9,809 bases of DNA from CAZCSY01 sp964501505 (GTDB lineage: Bacteria; Omnitrophota; Gorgyraeia; Velamenicoccales; Velamenicoccaceae). Every line of letters begins with the position of its first letter. Positions within the stretch are counted from its first letter, which is position 1. Positions 6,301 through 9,809 of the stretch are shown piece by piece. Where the stretch lies: assembly GCA_964501505.1 (NCBI GenBank), contig CAZCSY010000059.1, positions 1-9,809 on the forward strand. The letters are read 5' to 3'. Below the pieces are notes generated by a model. The model was not told where the DNA came from, did no database searches, and saw nothing but the letters and a program-made list of their open reading frames with translations. A program made the translations under genes and the position numbers.

Positions 6301-6668
6301 GATCGCCGGTACACCGCGCAGTTCGTCGCCGTCTCCCACACCCTGACCCAGCCGACCTGACAACGCGCCGAACGGATACGCCGGGCCATCTTCTCAAAGA
6401 TCCAGCGGGCGATGTTCTCGGACGTCGGGTTCGTGCGGCCGAAGGGCCCGACGCGGTTCAGATGACGATGGTCCAATTCATCCAGGACGCTTCGCAGATG
6501 GTCTTTGATCACCCCGAAATCCGCCACCATGCCGATCTTATCGAGACCTCTGGCCGCCACCGCCACCTCGACCTTCCAGTTATGGCCGTGCAGGGCCTCG
6601 CACTTGCCCCGATAGCCGCGCAGGTTGTGCGCGGCGCTGAAGTCCATCGACACGACGGCCTCAAACAT
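6297..6668 (-). CDS. queD: 6-carboxy-5,6,7,8-tetrahydropterin synthase
   Basis: QueD turns 7,8-dihydroneopterin triphosphate into 6-carboxytetrahydropterin, the first committed step of deazaguanine synthesis. The 123-residue chain has the zinc histidines H14 (FSAAHNL), H27 and H29 (LHGHNW), the catalytic C23 four residues before H27, the VADFGVIK strand, the LDHRHLN motif, PTSENIARW and the ETATNCAVY end that holds the pterin-anchoring Glu. This pattern (CxxxHGH) marks QueD and not eukaryotic PTPS. The ATG at 6668 lies 8 nt inside murI, with AGGTGAG at good spacing, and the stop overlaps queC. The gene producing its substrate (folE-type GTP cyclohydrolase) is not in the window. Confidence 0.96.
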   Translation of the reverse strand: MFEAVVSMDFSAAHNLRGYRGKCEALHGHNWKVEVAVAARGLDKIGMVADFGVIKDHLRSVLDELDHRHLNRVGPFGRTNPTSENIARWIFEKMARRIRSARCQVGWVRVWETATNCAVYRRS

Positions 6669-7458
6669 GACTCACCTTCCTGATGCCGCACAGCTCCCTG
6701 CCCAGGAAGCGCCGCGCGACGTTCCTGAAGATCGCGACCTCGTCACTGACATAATACGCATGGCGCACGCGGCCCCCGCGCGTGCGCAACAGACCCTCCC
6801 GCGCCAGGACCTGACGGACCTCGGCGGCGACCTGCTGTGCCGAATCAATCAGCCGCACGCCCGGGCCCATGATCCGATGGAGCAACCCTTTGAGGAGCGG
6901 ATAGTGCGTGCACCCGAGAACGAGCGTATCCACCCTTCGCGCCTTCAGGGGCGCGAGGTATCTCTCGGCGATCTTTTTCGCGACGGGGTCATTCCCCCAC
7001 CCCTCTTCGACGACCGGCACGAACATGGGACAGGCCTGCGCGAAGACCTTCACGCGCGGATCGAGGCGCCGGATCTCCGCCTCGTAGGCGCCGCTGCCGA
7101 TGGTCGCGCGCGTGCCGATGACGCCGACGCGGCCGTTCTCGGTGAGGGCGACCGCCTCTTTGGCGCCCGGGCCGATCACGCCCATCATGGGAATCTTGAA
7201 GTGCCGGCGGATCTCGGGCAGGGCCAAGCTCGACGACGTGTTGCACGCCACCACGATCATCTTGACGTTCTTCTTCAGCAAAAAGAGCGTGTTCTCGATC
7301 GAAAACTTCACGATCGTCTCTTTCGACTTGACCCCGTACGGGACGCGCGCCGTGTCGCCGAAGTAGACGATCTTCTCGTGCGGCAGGAGCCTCGTGACCT
7401 CCTTGACGACCGTCAACCCGCCGATCCCCGAATCGAATATCCCTATGGGTCTGTCCAT
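6661..7458 (-). CDS. murI: Glutamate racemase
   Basis: MurI makes D-glutamate from L-glutamate for the second residue of the peptidoglycan stem peptide. It is a cytoplasmic, cofactor-free enzyme using two cysteines. The 265-residue product shows GIFDSGIGGLTVVKEV (6-21), YFGDTARVPYG (32-42), the first catalytic C72 in VVACNTSS and the second C182 in LGCTHYPLL, each in its standard motif. Start is the ATG at 7458 with GAGGAG six bases upstream. It follows the amidase by 10 nt and overlaps queD by 8 nt. In many bacteria murI lies near rph and rdgB; here six genes lie between them. Confidence 0.97.
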   Translation of the reverse strand: MDRPIGIFDSGIGGLTVVKEVTRLLPHEKIVYFGDTARVPYGVKSKETIVKFSIENTLFLLKKNVKMIVVACNTSSSLALPEIRRHFKIPMMGVIGPGAKEAVALTENGRVGVIGTRATIGSGAYEAEIRRLDPRVKVFAQACPMFVPVVEEGWGNDPVAKKIAERYLAPLKARRVDTLVLGCTHYPLLKGLLHRIMGPGVRLIDSAQQVAAEVRQVLAREGLLRTRGGRVRHAYYVSDEVAIFRNVARRFLGRELCGIRKVSHV

Positions 7459-7468
7459 GCCGGGCTCC

Positions 7469-8575
7469 TCACGTATCGTCCTCTTGGCTTCCTTCCGCGT
7501 ACCTCTTGAAATCCATAATTCCCTCGGCGATGGCCTCGGCCATCTGTTGCCGGTAAGACGGTTCTCTCAACTTGCGCTCGCCGTCGCGGTTCGAGAGGTA
7601 CCCGACCTCGATGAGGACCGCGGGCATGCGCGCGCCCCGCAACACAGCGAACGGCGCCCCCTTGATCCCCAGGAGCCTCATGCCCAGGCGCCGCGCCACG
7701 GCCTGGCTGATCCCGTCGGCCAGCTCTATGGACTCCTTACGGTTCTCGGTAAAAATGAGATCCCACAGCATCGCCTTCAGCGACAGGACCTGTTTCTTAA
7801 AGAGATTCGGCTCCACCTCCGCCGGCATGTTCTCGACCTCCGCCAGCGCCCGCGCGTCGTCATCGACGTCATCCGTCAGATAATACGCCTCGAAACCTTC
7901 GATCCAGCGCGCATGGTTGGCGTTGGCATGGAGGCTCACGAAAATGTCCGCGCCCCTGTCATTGGCGATCCGGGGCCGCTCGGCCAACGGGATGAACGTG
8001 TCGTCGAGTCGTGTCAGGGTCACCTGGAGGCCGCAACGTTCCAGCTCCTTCTTGACACGAAAGGCCATGTCCAGGTTCACGTCTTTTTCACGCAGCCCCT
8101 TGCGACCGACGGCCCCGGGGTCCTTGCCGCCGTGACCGGCATCCAACACCACGTGCTCGATGCGCCGCAGATAGATCTCCTTGCCCGTGACAAACGGCAT
8201 CGGCAAGGGGAGGGCGCGCGGGACAAAGATCTCGCGGACCTCCGTCGGCGCCCAGACGACGCTCTCTCTGACGATCACGGGGGCCGACAGATCCCTGATC
8301 TCATTGTTCACGACGACCTTGCGGCTGCCGATGAGAAAGCGCGCCTCGGTCGCCCCCTTTCTGAGGATCGCGATCCGACTCAGGGGATCGAAGTCCCACG
8401 CCAGGCCTTCGCGGTCGCACAGGGCGACGAGCGAAAGATACCGCGCCCCGCCGACGACGACCGTCTCATAACCAAACGTCCCGCCGCGCGGCCGGGCCGC
8501 GCATCCGAGCAGCATACCGGCCGCTGCGCTCATGCCGGCCGCTGCGATTATCCCGAGAAAGAAAAAACGCTTCAA
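7469..8575 (-). CDS. N-acetylmuramoyl-L-alanine amidase (Amidase_3), predicted lipoprotein
   Basis: This enzyme cuts the bond between MurNAc and L-alanine in peptidoglycan, in daughter-cell separation or wall turnover. The 368-residue chain starts MKRFFFLG, with a hydrophobic helix and a lipobox LLGC whose Cys is residue 25, so it is probably lipid-anchored. Residues about 35-120 resemble the copper-amine-oxidase N-terminal-like domain found in many wall enzymes. The catalytic Amidase_3 domain follows: LDAGHGGKDPGAVG (zinc His148), E163 in GLREKD, H216 in VSLHANA and Glu323 in VLIEVGYLSN. I prefer the TTG start at 8575: GAGG lies eight bases upstream and TTGA overlaps the previous stop. The GTG at 8581 would add two residues but leaves only two bases after GAGG. 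AmiC-like role is inferred; no AMIN domain is clear. Confidence 0.92.
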   Translation of the reverse strand: MKRFFFLGIIAAAGMSAAAGMLLGCAARPRGGTFGYETVVVGGARYLSLVALCDREGLAWDFDPLSRIAILRKGATEARFLIGSRKVVVNNEIRDLSAPVIVRESVVWAPTEVREIFVPRALPLPMPFVTGKEIYLRRIEHVVLDAGHGGKDPGAVGRKGLREKDVNLDMAFRVKKELERCGLQVTLTRLDDTFIPLAERPRIANDRGADIFVSLHANANHARWIEGFEAYYLTDDVDDDARALAEVENMPAEVEPNLFKKQVLSLKAMLWDLIFTENRKESIELADGISQAVARRLGMRLLGIKGAPFAVLRGARMPAVLIEVGYLSNRDGERKLREPSYRQQMAEAIAEGIMDFKRYAEGSQEDDT

Positions 8576-9732
8576 TGCCACCGCCTCAATAGGATATTAT
8601 CCGTCACGAGATCCCTCAGGATGCCCAGCCGCATGCGGCCGGACACGGACAGCAAGAGACACATGAAATAGTGAAGCAACGAGGCCAGTCGGCCGGCTAC
8701 CCGCACGCCCATCACCTTGCCGCACGCGCAGCCGTTGGCCATGGGGACAAGGTACCCCCTGTCAAAGGGCCTTAATTCCTTTACCCCCCGCCGACCCAGG
8801 CAGGCGCGCACCACGTTCGCCGCCGCCACATCGGCCTCGGCGATGGCATACGCAACCGCCATGCGCAACGGCCGACCCCGATGTTCGAAAGAGGCGACAT
8901 CGCCGACGGCAAAACAATCTTCGGCGCATCTCATCCCCGCATCGACGATCAAGCGCCCCTGCCGGTCCTTTTTATAAGGGAGCGCGGCGACAAAGGCCGG
9001 CGGCCGCACGCCGGCAGACCAAATCAACACGGCATCCTTCAGGACGATGCCGTTCGACAGCTTCACGCTACCCGCGCCGGCCTGGGCGACCGAACACTCC
9101 GTGTAGAGCGCCACCCTCAAACGGCTCAGGTTCACGCGGCAGTAATCCTGCATCCACTCCGGGAGCGTGCTCAGGATCTCGCCGGCCTTCTCGACGACTA
9201 GGACCGTGGCCTTTTTGACACGGTGCCGCCGCAGGTAGAAAGCCAGGTTGCTCGCGATCTCAACGCCCGTGTAGCCGCCGCCCGCGACGACGAACTTCTT
9301 GTCCGGATGGGCACGGATGACATCATAGAGGACGGCAGCGTCGTCCGCCGTATCAACCTTCAAGGCCTCTTTTTCAAGATCGGCGAGGCCGTAAAAATTC
9401 GTCACCGACCCGCAGGCGAGCACAAGGAAGGCATATCCGATGACGCGGCCGTCCGCAAGCAGAACCTCTCGGGCGTCGGTATCCACCCGGACCACCTCGC
9501 CCCGGGTAACGTTCACGCCCAGGCGCTCCAGATAAGGCGTCGACTCTTCCCGCGCCCGACGAACCTTCAGGCGGCCGCCGGCCACATCCGGCAAGATGGG
9601 CAAATAATCAAAGGTCGTCTTGGCATCGATAAAGAGAACATGGCGCCCCTCGAGCCGCCTGCTCCAGCGTCCCAGAATACGGGCCAGACGCAACCCCGCA
9701 AAGCCCGCGCCGATGACAACGATATCCCCCAC
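8572..9732 (-). CDS. NDH-2-like FAD-dependent pyridine nucleotide oxidoreductase
   Basis: The 386-residue product has the two-dinucleotide-domain fold of type II NADH dehydrogenases and relatives, which pass electrons from NAD(P)H through FAD to quinone without pumping protons. Visible are the FAD-binding VVIGAGFAGLRLAR (5-18), LVLACGS (103-109), the NAD-binding VVAGGGYTGVEIA (148-160), LIWSAGVRPP (236-245) and FAVGDVA (274-280). The region expected to hold the quinone-site AQxAxQ pattern reads AVAYAIAEAD (292-301), without the glutamines. The C-terminal part is cysteine-bearing (NGCACGK, 333-339) and ends with a partly hydrophobic LHYFMCLLLSV stretch that could touch the membrane. Start is the GTG at 9732 with GGAG seven bases upstream. 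It is the first gene visible in the block; its acceptor is uncertain. Confidence 0.85.
   Translation of the reverse strand: MGDIVVIGAGFAGLRLARILGRWSRRLEGRHVLFIDAKTTFDYLPILPDVAGGRLKVRRAREESTPYLERLGVNVTRGEVVRVDTDAREVLLADGRVIGYAFLVLACGSVTNFYGLADLEKEALKVDTADDAAVLYDVIRAHPDKKFVVAGGGYTGVEIASNLAFYLRRHRVKKATVLVVEKAGEILSTLPEWMQDYCRVNLSRLRVALYTECSVAQAGAGSVKLSNGIVLKDAVLIWSAGVRPPAFVAALPYKKDRQGRLIVDAGMRCAEDCFAVGDVASFEHRGRPLRMAVAYAIAEADVAAANVVRACLGRRGVKELRPFDRGYLVPMANGCACGKVMGVRVAGRLASLLHYFMCLLLSVSGRMRLGILRDLVTDNILLRRWH
8584..8587 (-). promoter_or_regulatory. GAGG ribosome-binding site deciding the amidase start
   Basis: The minus strand reads GAGG here, eight bases before the TTG at 8575 and only two before the GTG at 8581. 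The spacing favours TTG, which also gives a stop-start overlap (TTGA) with the upstream gene. Confidence 0.5.
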
Positions 9733-9749
9733 GCTGACTCTCCACCCCC

Positions 9750-9774
9750 GGAACCCCGTTTGGGAACCCCGTTT
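9750..9774. repeat. Direct repeat GGAACCCCGTTT, two copies
   Basis: The 12-base unit occurs at 9750-9761 and 9763-9774, one base apart, upstream of the NDH-2-like gene. The second copy is the left half of the palindrome that follows. Confidence 0.75.
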
Positions 9775-9786
9775 CGAAACGGGGTT
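9765..9786. repeat. Perfect 22-base palindrome upstream of the NDH-2-like gene
   Basis: Bases 9765-9786 equal their own reverse complement; the half-site is AACCCCGTTTC and the centre TTCGAA. It sits about 33 bases before the GTG start. As DNA it could bind a dimeric protein; as RNA it could form a hairpin. It overlaps a second inverted repeat (9779-9807), and both cannot form fully at once. Confidence 0.75.
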
Positions 9787-9807
9787 TCGGCTGCGCCGAC
9801 ACCCCGT
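9779..9807. repeat. Inverted repeat with 13-base arms at the right edge
   Basis: ACGGGGTTTCGGC (9779-9791) and GCCGACACCCCGT (9795-9807) are reverse complements with one mismatch, around the loop TGC. No T-run is visible on the minus strand after it, and the sequence beyond the window is unknown, so it might also mark the end of a preceding gene. Confidence 0.7.
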
Positions 9808-9809
9808 CA

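Noticed and set aside
6297..6363. Longer QueC start at 6363
   Set aside because: The extra 21 residues lie within the queD coding region and lack family similarity; the ATG at 6300 gives the normal start and an ATGA overlap.
6625..7509. 294-codon + strand open frame opposite murI
   Set aside because: Antisense shadow of a certain murI, with low-complexity charged composition.
7394..8671. 425-codon open frame on the + strand opposite the amidase and murI start
   Set aside because: It is antisense to a gene with complete catalytic motifs, has an Arg/Asp/His-rich composition typical of GC-rich antisense frames, and shows no family motif.
1..9809. Mobile element, phage, toxin-antitoxin or defence system
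   Set aside because: No transposase, integrase, nuclease-immunity pair or CRISPR-like spacing is visible; all genes belong to housekeeping families.

Overview
The window carries a dense block of bacterial housekeeping genes, about 60% GC by eye. One partial gene (AsmA-like) reads rightward at the left edge. It converges on eleven genes that all read leftward and fill the rest. An AsmA-family protein and a predicted lipoprotein amidase point to a bacterium with an outer membrane. The mix of a two-subunit class I fumarase, a complete preQ1 branch and an NDH-2-like flavoprotein would fit an uncultured lineage such as Omnitrophota or a relative of the former Deltaproteobacteria. That placement is a guess from gene content; no rRNA or marker gene settles it.

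In the direction of transcription (right to left) the leftward block reads: NDH-2-like FAD oxidoreductase, N-acetylmuramoyl-L-alanine amidase (lipoprotein), glutamate racemase murI, queD, queC, queE, queF, fumarase alpha, fumarase beta, RNase PH rph, and the XTP/dITP pyrophosphatase rdgB. Most junctions overlap by 4-17 nt or are separated by about 10 nt, so translational coupling is likely. The four wider gaps (37-103 nt) each hold at least one inverted repeat. The gap after queE holds a good candidate Rho-independent terminator.

Functionally there are four modules. (1) Cell wall: the amidase and MurI. (2) Queuosine precursor: QueD, QueE, QueC and QueF convert 7,8-dihydroneopterin triphosphate to preQ1; GTP cyclohydrolase, Tgt, QueA and the last step are not in the window. 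(3) Central metabolism: two-subunit iron-sulphur fumarase. (4) RNA 3'-end trimming and nucleotide-pool cleaning: Rph and RdgB. murI, rph and rdgB are often close neighbours in bacteria; here the que and fumarase genes lie between murI and rph.

I did not find a convincing undescribed system. The least explained signals are the GC-rich palindromes in the gene gaps, especially the overlapping pair at the right edge and the double hairpin across the fumarase beta stop codon, plus a near-repeat of about 23 bp at the convergent gene ends. There is no gene-free stretch over 300 bases, and I saw no tRNA, rRNA, CRISPR array, insertion sequence or phage gene.
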